Positions 10,093 to 21,192 of a stretch of 64,000 nt of DNA are shown here, one piece after another; position 1 is the stretch's first letter, and each line of letters starts with the position of its first letter. The notes under the pieces are model-generated. The model worked only from the letters and a program-made list of their open reading frames with translations, searched no databases and was not told where the DNA came from. Both the position numbers and the translations under genes were made by a program. The DNA comes from Sulfurospirillum sp. UBA12182 (GTDB lineage: Bacteria > Campylobacterota > Campylobacteria > Campylobacterales > Sulfurospirillaceae): contig DLUF01000042.1 of NCBI GenBank assembly GCA_002742765.1, positions 1-64,000 of the forward strand, in the 5' to 3' direction.

Positions 10093-12612
10093 ATGGATCT
10101 AAAATATCAAATAGAAGAGCTTATAGCTAGTGGTGCCAGTGATTTTCAAATCTCAAAACTTATCAAAACGCATATTCAAACCTATCTTAACTCGTTAGAT
10201 TCGATCTTTGAGGAAAATCAAGGAAAGGATTTCCTTGTAAAACATACAAAACATTTAGATAATTTTTTAATTCTTATCTATAAATACACTCTACGAAAAT
10301 TTTTTGGTGATTATATCCCTTTTCAAAATCAAATTCCCATCACTCTCATAGCTATGGGAAGTTATGGACGAGAAGAGCTTTGTATCTACTCAGATATTGA
10401 TTTGATGATTGTTTATAAAGACATCAAAGGATACAACATCGAACCAATCATCGAGTCAATCCTCTATCTAGCTTGGGATGCTGGTTTGAAGCTTGGTCAC
10501 CGTACGCATAAAGTAGAAGAGTTGTTTGAAGCAAGCAATAGTGATTTTACTATCAAAACGGCTATGCTAGAGTCTCGTTTTTTATGTGGTTCAAACTTTT
10601 TATGGATGGAGAGTGTGAGAGAATTAAATAAAATCAGAACACATAATCTCAAAGAATTTATCCAAGATAAAATCCAATCTAATGACAAAAGAAGACTAGA
10701 ATATCCAATCAGCATGGAGCCAGAGATAAAAAATGGAGTTGGTGGTTTAAGAGACACCAACACACTCTTTTGGATAGCTAAAGCCATCTTGAACATCAGT
10801 AAAATAAAAGATTTAGTTCCAAAGTATATCAGTGAAGAGGAGTTTAAAGAGTTTAGAAGTGCTTTAGAGTTTCTTTTTCGCCTCCGTTCTGCTTTGCATA
10901 TCAGTGCAAAAAAGAAACAAGATAAACTCAACTTAGAGTACATCCCTGATATCGCAAAAAAACTAGGTTTTAAAAACAGCAAACTTAAAAATGCTCAAAT
11001 GCAACTTTGTGAAAAAACTCTTTTTGCTATGCATACGATTGATATAACGACACAGATTTTTCTCAAAAAACTCACCTCTTCTTTTTTCTATGATGCCAAA
11101 AATCTCTCATGTCTTAAAAAAAATAGACTTGAAAAAGGAATTTACTATCTTGATGGTAAAATCTTTGCAAACAAGTTTAAAAAACCCACAAGCTTGTTAA
11201 ATCTTTTGAGGCAACTTTCAAGTTATGATGGAGAAGAGCTCTCTTATGACATCAGTTTTATAGATTATGCTAGAAAATGCTCTTACTCAAAAATCAACTC
11301 ACCTAGTATCTATAAAGCTTTTAAAAATCTCTTGTATAACTCAAATATCTATGCAACTTTTGTCATGCTTTACGATGCAAAACTTTTAGAACAACTTATC
11401 AAACCACTAAAACATGTCCTAAATCTGCCACAGTTTGATGGCTATCACGAGTACCCTGTGGATAAACACTCCATCTTAGGGCTTTATCACTTAGAAAATA
11501 TAAAATCACCTTTTATCAAAGCTCTTTATGATGACTTGTGTGGAGAGGGAAAAGCACTTATAAAACTCGTAGTGCTTTTACATGACATTGGCAAAGGTCG
11601 AAGCGCAGACCATAGCGAACTTGGTGCTGTTATCTTTAAAGCGTATGCGGCAAAACTACATTTTTCCGAAGAAGCTATCAAAAGTGGTACGATTCTTATA
11701 AAGTACCATACCCTTATGAGTTCTATCGCTACAAAAGAGGATATTTACAGTGAAGATATCATCCTCTCATTTATCACAAAAATAGAAGATATAAAAATCT
11801 TAAAACTACTCTATATCTTAACCTATTGTGATCTTAATTCTGTGGGAAGAGGTATCTATACAAACTTTAACTCTAGGCTGCTAAGAGAACTCTACAATTT
11901 GAGCGCTGAAATGTTTGACAAAAAAGAGCTTATCGGGGAGACCAAAAGACGACTAAGAAGAGAGAGTTCTTTGAAAAAGTATAAAGAGTTTTTAGAACTT
12001 CCAAAAATTTTGCAAAGAAAAACTCTTCAAATTGCCTCAAATCTCTTTTTTATTAAGCACAAACCTTACGAAATCGTAGAGATAGTCAATATAGCAAAAG
12101 AGGATGCACCTTATAAATTTAAGATTGAAAATGAGTTACATTTAAGTATCTCTATCATCAAATCTATCAACTTTAACCTTGGTTATTTGCTTGGAAAATT
12201 AAGCTTTTTAGACTTGATAAATATGGAAATTTTTAAACTTTTTGATGGGAAAAAATATTTTAAAATAGAGTTTAATGAAACTATCAATCCAGATGAAATC
12301 GGCTATCTTCACGAGCTTATAAAAGATAGTTTTGATATGAGTAAAACAACTACACTTTGCAAACCTATCATCTTAGCAAATGAGATTGAACTAGATTGTG
12401 AGCACTCTAAATCATATGCAAAAATGACCATTAATGCAAAAAATCAAAAAGGTATGATGGCTTATATGATGAGTATATTTGACCAAGAGGGTATAGATGT
12501 AGCAAATGCAAAGATTTTGACTATCAAAAATAGAGCGAGAAATCTTATCTTAATAGAAAAAAAGATAAACTTATGTAAAGACAAAGAAAAAATATTAAAA
12601 TTTTTTATATAA
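10093..12612 (+). CDS. glnD: GlnD-type nucleotidyltransferase/HD protein (PII uridylyltransferase family)
   Basis: GSYGREELCIYSDIDLMIVY nucleotidyltransferase motif, LHDIGKGR HD motif, ACT-like C-terminus. ORF opens at 10033; MDLKYQ at 10093 preferred. Confidence 0.85.
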   Translation: MDLKYQIEELIASGASDFQISKLIKTHIQTYLNSLDSIFEENQGKDFLVKHTKHLDNFLILIYKYTLRKFFGDYIPFQNQIPITLIAMGSYGREELCIYSDIDLMIVYKDIKGYNIEPIIESILYLAWDAGLKLGHRTHKVEELFEASNSDFTIKTAMLESRFLCGSNFLWMESVRELNKIRTHNLKEFIQDKIQSNDKRRLEYPISMEPEIKNGVGGLRDTNTLFWIAKAILNISKIKDLVPKYISEEEFKEFRSALEFLFRLRSALHISAKKKQDKLNLEYIPDIAKKLGFKNSKLKNAQMQLCEKTLFAMHTIDITTQIFLKKLTSSFFYDAKNLSCLKKNRLEKGIYYLDGKIFANKFKKPTSLLNLLRQLSSYDGEELSYDISFIDYARKCSYSKINSPSIYKAFKNLLYNSNIYATFVMLYDAKLLEQLIKPLKHVLNLPQFDGYHEYPVDKHSILGLYHLENIKSPFIKALYDDLCGEGKALIKLVVLLHDIGKGRSADHSELGAVIFKAYAAKLHFSEEAIKSGTILIKYHTLMSSIATKEDIYSEDIILSFITKIEDIKILKLLYILTYCDLNSVGRGIYTNFNSRLLRELYNLSAEMFDKKELIGETKRRLRRESSLKKYKEFLELPKILQRKTLQIASNLFFIKHKPYEIVEIVNIAKEDAPYKFKIENELHLSISIIKSINFNLGYLLGKLSFLDLINMEIFKLFDGKKYFKIEFNETINPDEIGYLHELIKDSFDMSKTTTLCKPIILANEIELDCEHSKSYAKMTINAKNQKGMMAYMMSIFDQEGIDVANAKILTIKNRARNLILIEKKINLCKDKEKILKFFI

Positions 12613-12636
12613 CAGATTTGGAAAAAGGTCTATTTT

Positions 12637-14448
12637 ATGTGTGGAATCGTAGGATACATTGGTAAAGAAGAAAAGAAGTCGTTTCTGTTAAACGGACTAA
12701 AAGAGTTAGAATATAGAGGTTATGATAGCGCAGGAATCGCTGTACTAAAAGAGTGTGAAATCCAAGCATATAAAGCTACTGGCAAATTAGAAAATCTTGC
12801 AAACAAAACATCTAATTTCACTTCTGAGGATTTTGGTATCGGTATAGGGCATACAAGATGGGCAACACATGGAAAACCAACTGAAATCAACGCACATCCT
12901 CACTGGGGAGAGTACTCTTATGTTGTTCATAATGGGATTATAGAAAATTATCGAGAGATAAAAGAAAATCTCCAAGCACAAGGTATCAAATTTTTGAGTC
13001 AAACAGATACTGAAGTTATCATTCATCAATTTGAAAAATACCTTAATGAAGGAGTAGAAATCCACGAGGCATTTACTAAAACTGTCTCTATGCTTCATGG
13101 AGCTTATGCTATCTTAATCATCACAAAAAAAGCTCCTGACACTATCTTTTTTGCTAAAAATGCTGTTCCACTTATCGTAGGTAAAAACGACAAAGGTGAA
13201 AAGTTTTTAGCCTCAGCAGATTCTCCGCTTATAGGATATGCAACTGATGTTGTCTATCTTGAAGATGGAGAGTATGGCTGGCTTAACAAAGAAGATATAA
13301 ACCTCTTTAAAAAAGGTGAAAAACAGTCTATATTTTACAAAAAGCTCAAAGAGGACAAACTCTGCGCTCAAAAAGAGGGATATAGGTTTTTTATGGAAAA
13401 AGAGATATATGAGCAATCTTCTGTGGCTAGTGAAACCTTGATGGGAAGAGTCAAGGATAGCTCTATCGCCCTTGATGAGTTAGAGGGATTTGATTTTGGA
13501 CAAATCAATGAGATAAAAATCTGTGCGTGTGGTACAAGCTATCATGCAGCCCTAACCTCAGCTTACCTTTTTGAAAGACTCAGTAAAATTAAAACAAATA
13601 TCGAAATTGCAAGTGAATTTAGATACAAAGAACCACTCTTAGATACAAAGACCCTTTTTATCGTTATAAGCCAAAGTGGTGAAACCGCTGATACACTTGA
13701 AGCTTTAAAGATGGCAAAAAACTCTGGTATGAAAACCCTTGCGATTTGCAATGTAGACAACTCTTCCATAGTACGTCTAGCAGATACTACCATCCTCACT
13801 CGTGCAGGGATTGAAAAAGGGGTAGCAAGTACAAAAGCTTTCGCTACACAAATCCTCACGCTGTGGATGCTATCTCTTTATATAGGAGATAAAAAAGGCT
13901 CACTTGATAAAGAGACTCTAAAAAGTGAGGTAAAGGCTTTAGCACACATCCCATCTGTTTTACATGTAAAAGATTCTCAACACGAAAAAATCAGACGTCT
14001 TTCAAAAAGATATCTCCACGGACATGGGTTTTTCTACATCGGACGGGATATATTTTATCCTTTAGCACTTGAGGGTGCTTTAAAACTCAAAGAGATTAGC
14101 TATCTACATGCAGAAGGTTACCCTGCTGGGGAGATGAAACATGGTCCTATCGCGCTAGCCGATAGTGAGCTTTTTACCATAGCACTCATGCCAAAAAATA
14201 CACTTTATGATAAAACAAAGAGCAACGTCGAAGAACTCAGTGCAAGGGATGCTACTATCCTTGCTATTTCTCCATACGAATTTGAACTCGCTGATGATTT
14301 TATAAAAACCTCTCTTCAAGAACACCCTATGAGCGAGTTTTTTGAGATGATGCTCATAACACAGCTTTTAGCCCTAGAGATAGCTGTGAGATTAGGCAAT
14401 GATGTTGACATGCCAAGAAACTTAGCAAAATCAGTCACTGTGGAGTAG
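12637..14448 (+). CDS. glmS: Glutamine--fructose-6-phosphate aminotransferase (isomerizing)
   Basis: MCGIVGYIG N-terminus; GIGHTRWATHG; C-terminal LAKSVTVE. Confidence 0.97.
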   Translation: MCGIVGYIGKEEKKSFLLNGLKELEYRGYDSAGIAVLKECEIQAYKATGKLENLANKTSNFTSEDFGIGIGHTRWATHGKPTEINAHPHWGEYSYVVHNGIIENYREIKENLQAQGIKFLSQTDTEVIIHQFEKYLNEGVEIHEAFTKTVSMLHGAYAILIITKKAPDTIFFAKNAVPLIVGKNDKGEKFLASADSPLIGYATDVVYLEDGEYGWLNKEDINLFKKGEKQSIFYKKLKEDKLCAQKEGYRFFMEKEIYEQSSVASETLMGRVKDSSIALDELEGFDFGQINEIKICACGTSYHAALTSAYLFERLSKIKTNIEIASEFRYKEPLLDTKTLFIVISQSGETADTLEALKMAKNSGMKTLAICNVDNSSIVRLADTTILTRAGIEKGVASTKAFATQILTLWMLSLYIGDKKGSLDKETLKSEVKALAHIPSVLHVKDSQHEKIRRLSKRYLHGHGFFYIGRDIFYPLALEGALKLKEISYLHAEGYPAGEMKHGPIALADSELFTIALMPKNTLYDKTKSNVEELSARDATILAISPYEFELADDFIKTSLQEHPMSEFFEMMLITQLLALEIAVRLGNDVDMPRNLAKSVTVE

Positions 14449-14450
14449 CA

Positions 14451-16277
14451 ATGAAAAAAAAACTCACCCTTGTAATTCTTATTTCGATTTTAAGTTCTTA
14501 TCTTCTTCTCATTGTTTTTAGCTCATATAACATAAGAAATATGGGTTTAAAAGGGGCGGAAGATAAAGCAAAAATTGCTGCTGAACTGGTCAAAGATGGT
14601 TTAACTGCCCATATGGTCAATGGCATCATGGACAACAGAGAGTACTTCTTAAAAAAAATCGAAAATTCTTCCAATATCCAATCTCTTTGGATTACAAGAA
14701 GTGAGTCAGTTATAGAACAGTTTGGTGCCGGTTTTAACAATGAAATCCCAAGAGATGAGATAGACAAAGAGGTTATAAGAACAGGAAAACCTTATAAGCA
14801 AATTTATGAAACATCCAAATCTGCTCATCTTCGTTTTACTATGCCTTATGTTGCTTCAAAATTTGAAAATCCTGATTGTATGAGTTGTCATACTGCAAAA
14901 GAGGGAGACGTTTTAGGTACTATTAGCATGATAATTGATGTAGAAGATGTAAGATCACATGGGTTAAACACCTCATTTGTTATCTTTGCTTTTACGATTT
15001 TTATGTCTTTGTTTGTATTTTTTATCATCCAAAAATCAATGAATCCTATCATAGAGCTTTTTGAATCCATCACTTATGTTATGAGTAAAGCAAAAGATGG
15101 AGACTACTCTAAAAGGGTTAAAAATGTTGGAAAAGACAAAGAGTACATCAATGTTACTTTTTGGATAAACTCTTTGCTGGATAAACTACAAGAGACTCTA
15201 GGTGAGATACAAAATACAGTTGGAGAGTTTTTAAGTAAACGAGATGGTCAAGATGATGATATCTTAATCGAATTAAAATCTTTAGTTCAAGAAATTGCGG
15301 ATATCCATAAATTTAAAAAAACTATCGAGTTTGATGAGGATAAAACACAAATCTATAACCGCATAGGCGTTCTTTTAAAAAAACGATTTGAGATAGATGA
15401 TTTTGTTTTAGTAGAATCCGATAAAAACCATGTAAATACTGTTTATTCAACTTTTGATTCATCACAGAAAATAAGTCCTACTTGTAGAGCATTTAGAACA
15501 AAACAGAGTGTCAACTCAGAACAGTTTTTTAATATTTGTGAAAATTGTAGTAAAAAATACAAATACTATATATGTATCCCTTACACCATAAGTGATGATT
15601 TGGAACTGATGTTACATGTAGGTACAAACAACATCGAAAACGTTGAAAAAGTCAAAAAAAGTAGAGAAAAAATCAATGATTATATCAATGAAGCTAGACC
15701 TGAGATAGTGAGTAAAAATCTTACTGAGATTTTGAAAATTTCTTCTACTACTGATGGTCTTACTGGTCTTTTTAACCGTAAATATCTGGATGAGTATATA
15801 GAAAAATCTGTGGCTCAAGCAAAAAGAACAGACTCAAACTATGGCATTATGATGATAGATATCGACTATTTTAAGATGGTCAACGACACTTACGGACACG
15901 ATGTGGGCGATAAAGTTATCAAAGCTCTCTCAAAAGTCCTTAAAAACTCTATCAGAGAAGCTGATTTGGCTTTTAGATTTGGTGGCGAAGAGTTTTTGGT
16001 TTTACTCTTTAATTGCGATGAAAACAAAATAGATGAAATCGCCCAAAAAATTAGAGTCACTTTCTCCCAAAAATCTATCCAAACAGCTGCTGGAGAAAGT
16101 TTTAAAAAGACTCTTAGCATAGGAACTGCGATGTTCCCTGGTGATGCTGATTCTATATGGAAAGCTATCAAATACGCTGATATCTCTTTATATAGAGCCA
16201 AAGAGAGTGGACGAAATCGTGTTGTAAAATTTGAAAAAGAGATGCTTGATGGCTCTAATCTAGCAGATGAGTTTTAG
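14451..16277 (+). CDS. Diguanylate cyclase with periplasmic c-type-heme-motif sensor domain
   Basis: N-terminal TM, periplasmic CMSCH (14877-14891), second TM, C-terminal RFGGEEF GGDEF domain. Confidence 0.88.
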   Translation: MKKKLTLVILISILSSYLLLIVFSSYNIRNMGLKGAEDKAKIAAELVKDGLTAHMVNGIMDNREYFLKKIENSSNIQSLWITRSESVIEQFGAGFNNEIPRDEIDKEVIRTGKPYKQIYETSKSAHLRFTMPYVASKFENPDCMSCHTAKEGDVLGTISMIIDVEDVRSHGLNTSFVIFAFTIFMSLFVFFIIQKSMNPIIELFESITYVMSKAKDGDYSKRVKNVGKDKEYINVTFWINSLLDKLQETLGEIQNTVGEFLSKRDGQDDDILIELKSLVQEIADIHKFKKTIEFDEDKTQIYNRIGVLLKKRFEIDDFVLVESDKNHVNTVYSTFDSSQKISPTCRAFRTKQSVNSEQFFNICENCSKKYKYYICIPYTISDDLELMLHVGTNNIENVEKVKKSREKINDYINEARPEIVSKNLTEILKISSTTDGLTGLFNRKYLDEYIEKSVAQAKRTDSNYGIMMIDIDYFKMVNDTYGHDVGDKVIKALSKVLKNSIREADLAFRFGGEEFLVLLFNCDENKIDEIAQKIRVTFSQKSIQTAAGESFKKTLSIGTAMFPGDADSIWKAIKYADISLYRAKESGRNRVVKFEKEMLDGSNLADEF

Positions 16278-17446
16278 AGATTAACAAACTTTTTCTTGTT
16301 TGCAAGCACCTTTTGTAGATACCGCCTTGTTTCCATATAGGGAAGTTCATTTTTTAAAGTATTGTAAACCTCTAAAGAAGACTTAGAGTTTATGATACTT
16401 TTTGCTTGATCCTTGTTTGTATGGAAAGTTTTCAGTACATTTCCACTACCTGTGTTATAAGCACTGATAGTACAATACTCCCTAGAAGTAGTATCACGAA
16501 TACCAGACAGATACTCTTTATCTATGATTTTCAGATATGCACTTCCAAGTTCTATGTTGTTTTTTGCATTGAAAAGATACTCTTTTGAAGGGGTTACACT
16601 ACTTCCTTTGGCGTACTTATAAGCATCACGCCCTGCGCTTGTCGGAACAATCTGCATAAGCCCTATCGCCCCAGCTTTAGAGACAGCAAATTGGTTAAAA
16701 TCACTCTCTGTTTTGATGATAGCATAGATGAGATTTTTACTCACTCCAAATCTTTTGGCAAACTCTTCCACATAAGGTTTGAATTTTCTAACCCTTATAT
16801 CCGCATGGTCTTTTACCATAGGGATTTGAACATAATGCACCCCCTCTTGTTTTCCATCATGTTCGATTACTCTATATTGATAACTATTTTTTATAAGAAT
16901 ATCCGCATAGCGGTTTGCTCTCCACTCATAACGAATCTCTTTTCCTTGGTCATCTTTTATCTCGCCTAAGAGATAAGGCGTTTCTCCTAATTTTATCTCA
17001 TTTGCATTGAACAAATCAGCACTTCTTGGATCTTCAGGAAAAAGCAAAGTTGTTACGATAGCTTTTTTTAAACTCTCTTTAGTATCTAAACTCTCAACAG
17101 TTACTATCCCACTATCAAAATCAACCATTGCCCTACTCTTGTAGTTTTGCATATACTTTACATACTCTTTTTGAGTAGGTGTTTTAACATTTTCACTACC
17201 CCAGTTTTTAGTAGCTTCTCCGATTAAGACATTAAATAACTCTGCGATACTTTTATCAAGAGAAGTCAAATCACTCTGGAGTTTTTTTGGATTTGCGGCA
17301 TACTGTACGCTTTTGCTTGTTGCAAAAGATTTTAAAACTACCTCAGGGTTTTTACTCAATGCCGCTTTGGCTAAAGACTGATAATCACTCGTCGAACAAC
17401 CTGAAAATAAAACACTACAACCAACCGCAAAAAAGTATTTTTTCAA
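16274..17446 (-). CDS. mltC: Membrane-bound lytic transglycosylase, MltC-like lipoprotein
   Basis: Lipobox LFSGCS; ESDFNQFAVSKAGAIGLMQIVP catalytic motif. Confidence 0.88.
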   Translation of the reverse strand: MKKYFFAVGCSVLFSGCSTSDYQSLAKAALSKNPEVVLKSFATSKSVQYAANPKKLQSDLTSLDKSIAELFNVLIGEATKNWGSENVKTPTQKEYVKYMQNYKSRAMVDFDSGIVTVESLDTKESLKKAIVTTLLFPEDPRSADLFNANEIKLGETPYLLGEIKDDQGKEIRYEWRANRYADILIKNSYQYRVIEHDGKQEGVHYVQIPMVKDHADIRVRKFKPYVEEFAKRFGVSKNLIYAIIKTESDFNQFAVSKAGAIGLMQIVPTSAGRDAYKYAKGSSVTPSKEYLFNAKNNIELGSAYLKIIDKEYLSGIRDTTSREYCTISAYNTGSGNVLKTFHTNKDQAKSIINSKSSLEVYNTLKNELPYMETRRYLQKVLANKKKFVNL

Positions 17447-17491
17447 AACATTCCTTCATTTTAGATATAATTCACAAAAACAAAGAAGCAA

Positions 17492-18331
17492 ATGAGATTC
17501 CAAAAAGTTTATATAGAGATTACAAATATCTGTGGATTAGCGTGTAGTTTTTGTCCTACAAAGACTCTGCCTTCTAAAATCATGCCTCTAAGTTTTTTTG
17601 AAGAGATTGTACCTCAAATTTCTCATTTTACCAAAGAGATAGCTTTACATGTAATGGGGGATCCTCTGACTCTTTCTAACCTACAAGCATATCTTGATAT
17701 CGCTTTAAAGCACCATCTTTTAGTCAACATCACAACAAGTGGGTTTCATCTCAAAAATCACGCCAACCTCTTTCATCCAAGCTTAAAACAGATAAATATC
17801 TCACTCAATAGCTTTAACAAAAACACCCCTAAAATGAGTTTTGAAGAGTATATGCAAACTATTTTTAACCTCTATGAAAAAAGGAAAAATGAGGAAATTT
17901 TTATCAACCTACGCCTTTGGAATTTAGATGAAAACAACACTGAAGAGAGTTATAACAAAGAAGTTTTTGAAGCACTTGAAGCTTATTTTAATATCAAAAT
18001 AATCCCTGATGGAAAAACATTTCGCCTTGCAAAAAAAGTTCTCCTACACTTTGATAACTATTTTGAGTGGCCAAGTTTACAAAGTGAACATTTCTCGCAT
18101 AGCTTTTGTCATGGCCTTAGCTCTCAAATCGCCATACTTTGTGATGGAAGAGTCGTACCATGCTGTTTAGATGCTGATGGGATTATGAGTTTGGGGGATT
18201 TACATGTAAACACTTTAGAAGAGATTTTACACTCAAAAAAAGCTCAAGATATCATCAACGGCTTTAAAGAAAAAAAAGCCGTAGAGGAACTATGTCAAAA
18301 ATGCTCTTTCAAAGAGAGATTTCATGAGTAA
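17492..18331 (+). CDS. Radical SAM/SPASM domain protein
   Basis: CGLACSFCPTK radical SAM motif; C-terminal CCLDADG and CQKCSF cysteines. Confidence 0.85.
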   Translation: MRFQKVYIEITNICGLACSFCPTKTLPSKIMPLSFFEEIVPQISHFTKEIALHVMGDPLTLSNLQAYLDIALKHHLLVNITTSGFHLKNHANLFHPSLKQINISLNSFNKNTPKMSFEEYMQTIFNLYEKRKNEEIFINLRLWNLDENNTEESYNKEVFEALEAYFNIKIIPDGKTFRLAKKVLLHFDNYFEWPSLQSEHFSHSFCHGLSSQIAILCDGRVVPCCLDADGIMSLGDLHVNTLEEILHSKKAQDIINGFKEKKAVEELCQKCSFKERFHE

Positions 18332-19151
18332 AATCACTTGCAAACTCTGTGCTCATTATTGTCAGTTACGAGAAGGTCAAAGTGGTATCTGTGGCGTCAA
18401 TGAAAACCAAAATGGAACTCTTACATGTAAAGTCTATGGCTATCCAAGTGCCTTGCATATTGACCCCATAGAGAAAAAACCACTTTATCACTTTTTGCCC
18501 CACACATACACTCTCTCGCTTGGAACAGTTGGGTGCAATATGAAGTGTCCTTTTTGCCAAAACTGGCAGATTTCACAAACCAATGAGTTTTCTAAAGAGC
18601 ATTTTTACTCGCCCCAAGAGATAGTGAAATTAGCTTTGCATCACAAATGCCCCTCTATATCTTACACCTACAATGAGCCAACTATCTTTTGGCCTTATGC
18701 AAAAGATATAGCAACGCTAGCAAAAGAGCATGGCTTAAAAAACATCATGGTCAGCAACGGTTTTATGTCAAAAGAGTTGTGTGAAGAGATACCAAGATAT
18801 ATAGATGCGATAAACATAGATATAAAATCTTACGATGAAAACTACTACAAAAAAGCTCTCAAAGGAGATTTACATGTAGTGCTAGAAAATGCAAGAGTAC
18901 TCAAACAAAAAGGCGTACATGTAGAGATAACTACGCTTTGTATCCCAAGCATTGATGCAAAGCAAATCCATAAAATTGCCCAGTTTATAAAAGAAGATTT
19001 AGGGGAGGATACACCGTGGCACTTAAGTGCTTATCATCCTGATTTTAAGATAAAAGAGGGAGAAAATACATCCCGTGAAACTCTTCATCAGTTTTTTACC
19101 ATAGCTAAAAGCTATAATCTACAAAATATATATCTAGGAAATGTAAAATGA
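18324..19151 (+). CDS. amrS: AmmeMemoRadiSam-system radical SAM enzyme (PflA-like)
   Basis: CKLCAHYCQLREGQSGICGV and CNMKCPFCQNWQIS motifs. Confidence 0.87.
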   Translation: MSKITCKLCAHYCQLREGQSGICGVNENQNGTLTCKVYGYPSALHIDPIEKKPLYHFLPHTYTLSLGTVGCNMKCPFCQNWQISQTNEFSKEHFYSPQEIVKLALHHKCPSISYTYNEPTIFWPYAKDIATLAKEHGLKNIMVSNGFMSKELCEEIPRYIDAINIDIKSYDENYYKKALKGDLHVVLENARVLKQKGVHVEITTLCIPSIDAKQIHKIAQFIKEDLGEDTPWHLSAYHPDFKIKEGENTSRETLHQFFTIAKSYNLQNIYLGNVK

Positions 19152-19507
19152 AAATTTTCGAAAATGAACTCTTCTTTGTAGAAGTTGAAAAAAGTGAAAT
19201 CCCTTGGCTCAAAATCTTTACATGTAAGCCTTACAAAGAGCTTAGTGAGTGTGATGATGCTACGAGGATAACTATACTAGAAGCAATGCTTAAAATCGAA
19301 AAAGAGATGATAAGTTACTACAATCCTAAAAAAGTAAATATCGCTATGTTTGGAAACTATGTTCCTCATGTTCACATCCACGTCATGGCAAGATTTGAGG
19401 AAGACTCCTACTTTCCTGAGCCTATGTGGGGTAAAAAACAAAGAGAAGCTAATCTTAAGTTACCTGATTTTACTACTTTTGTTGAGAAAGTCAAAAACAT
19501 TCTTTAA
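19148..19507 (+). CDS. HIT family protein
   Basis: HVHIHVMARF histidine triad. Confidence 0.88.
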   Translation: MKIFENELFFVEVEKSEIPWLKIFTCKPYKELSECDDATRITILEAMLKIEKEMISYYNPKKVNIAMFGNYVPHVHIHVMARFEEDSYFPEPMWGKKQREANLKLPDFTTFVEKVKNIL

Positions 19508-19596
19508 ATTTTATAAAACTGACCTAAAGTCAAAAATTTAAGTTTCGTCATAATCAGATATGCTACTATATCTTGAAAATTTTTTTTGGAGGATTC

Positions 19597-21189
19597 ATGA
19601 AAAAATTACTTTTAGCAGTATTACTGCTTATTTCAAGTGTTGCTTTTGCAGCACCACAATACGGTGGAACACTTGTATTTGGTAGAGGTGGAGATAGCTC
19701 AACTATCGACCCCGCACATGCAACAGATGGAGAGAGCTTTTATGCTTCAACAGCGGTTTACGATAACCTCGTACAATTCAAGTATGGAACTACTGAGATA
19801 GAACCTGCTCTTGCAACTTCATGGGATGTTTCAGCTGATGGTTTAGAGTACATCTTTCATCTTAGAAAAGGTGTGAAGTTTCACAAAACAAACTACTTCA
19901 AACAAGACGTAGAACTTAGCGCTGATGATGTTGTGTTTTCATTAAAGCGTCAGTTTGACCCTGCAAATCCATACAACAAAGTTGGTGGTGCTTATGAGTA
20001 CTGGTCAGCGATGGATATGGATAACATCGTAAAAGATGTTGTGGCTGTTGATAAATACACAGTTAAAATCACTCTCAAAAAGAAAGAAGCTCCTTTTATA
20101 GCAAATATGGCTATGGACTTTGCCTCTATCGTTTCAAAAGCTTTTGCGGATGAACTTTTAAAAAAAGGTAAAGCGGAAGATTTGAACCGTTTGGCTATCG
20201 GTACTGGTCCTTTTAAACTTGATAAATGGATCAAAGATGACCGTATGATTTTCTCTGCAAATGAAGAGTACTGGGATGGAAAGCCTTACGTTAAAAAGCT
20301 TATTTTTAAAGTTATTCCAAACAACTCAGTTCGTGCAGCTGAACTTAAAACTGGTGCGATTCATATCATGGATTTTCCAAACCCAGAAGAAGTAGCAGAG
20401 CTTGAAGCAAATCCTAAAATCAAACTTGTTCGCCAAGAAGGCTTAAATGTCGGCTATCTTGCACTTAACACAGAGAAAAAGCCTTTTGATGATGTTAGAG
20501 TAAGACAAGCAGTAAACTACGCTATCAACAAAGCTGAAATCGTAAAAGCTATCTATGCTGGGCTTGGTAAAGTTGCTAAAAACCCAATTCCACCTACTAT
20601 GTGGAGCTACAATGATGAAGTTGTAGATTATGATTACAACCCAGAAAAGGCAAAAGCTCTTTTAAAAGAAGCTGGATTAGAAAATGGCTTTGAAACAGAC
20701 CTTTGGGCTATGCCAGTTCCAAGACCTTATAATCCAAATGGTAGAAAAGTAGCTGAAGCTATGCAAGCTGACCTTGCAAAAGTGGGTATAAAAGCAAAAA
20801 TCGTCTCTTATGACTGGAGTACTTACCTAAACAAAACAAAAATGGGTGAACACCAAATGTGTCTTCTTGGTTGGACAGGTGACAATGGTGATCCTGATAA
20901 CTTCCTTTACACTCTTTTAAGTAAAGCTGCTGCTGTAAAACCAGCTCAAAACTTTGCTATGTGGAAAGATGATGAGTTTACTTCACTTGTAGAAAAAGCA
21001 AAAGTAACAACAGATGTTGCACAAAGAACTGAACTATACAAAAAAGCTCAAGTTGTTTTCAAAAAAGAAGCTCCTTGGGTTACTATCGCAAACTCTATCG
21101 TAGTTGCACCAATGCTTGCAGAAATCAATGGTTTTAAACTAGACCCAGTTGGAAAAAGAAGATTCCACAAAGTTTGGATAGCAAAATAA
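19597..21189 (+). CDS. dppA: Dipeptide/oligopeptide ABC transporter substrate-binding protein
   Basis: Signal peptide MKKLLLAVLLLISSVAFAAPQ; SBP family 5 motifs. ORF opens at 19573; 19597 preferred. Confidence 0.9.
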   Translation: MKKLLLAVLLLISSVAFAAPQYGGTLVFGRGGDSSTIDPAHATDGESFYASTAVYDNLVQFKYGTTEIEPALATSWDVSADGLEYIFHLRKGVKFHKTNYFKQDVELSADDVVFSLKRQFDPANPYNKVGGAYEYWSAMDMDNIVKDVVAVDKYTVKITLKKKEAPFIANMAMDFASIVSKAFADELLKKGKAEDLNRLAIGTGPFKLDKWIKDDRMIFSANEEYWDGKPYVKKLIFKVIPNNSVRAAELKTGAIHIMDFPNPEEVAELEANPKIKLVRQEGLNVGYLALNTEKKPFDDVRVRQAVNYAINKAEIVKAIYAGLGKVAKNPIPPTMWSYNDEVVDYDYNPEKAKALLKEAGLENGFETDLWAMPVPRPYNPNGRKVAEAMQADLAKVGIKAKIVSYDWSTYLNKTKMGEHQMCLLGWTGDNGDPDNFLYTLLSKAAAVKPAQNFAMWKDDEFTSLVEKAKVTTDVAQRTELYKKAQVVFKKEAPWVTIANSIVVAPMLAEINGFKLDPVGKRRFHKVWIAK

Positions 21190-21192
21190 CAC

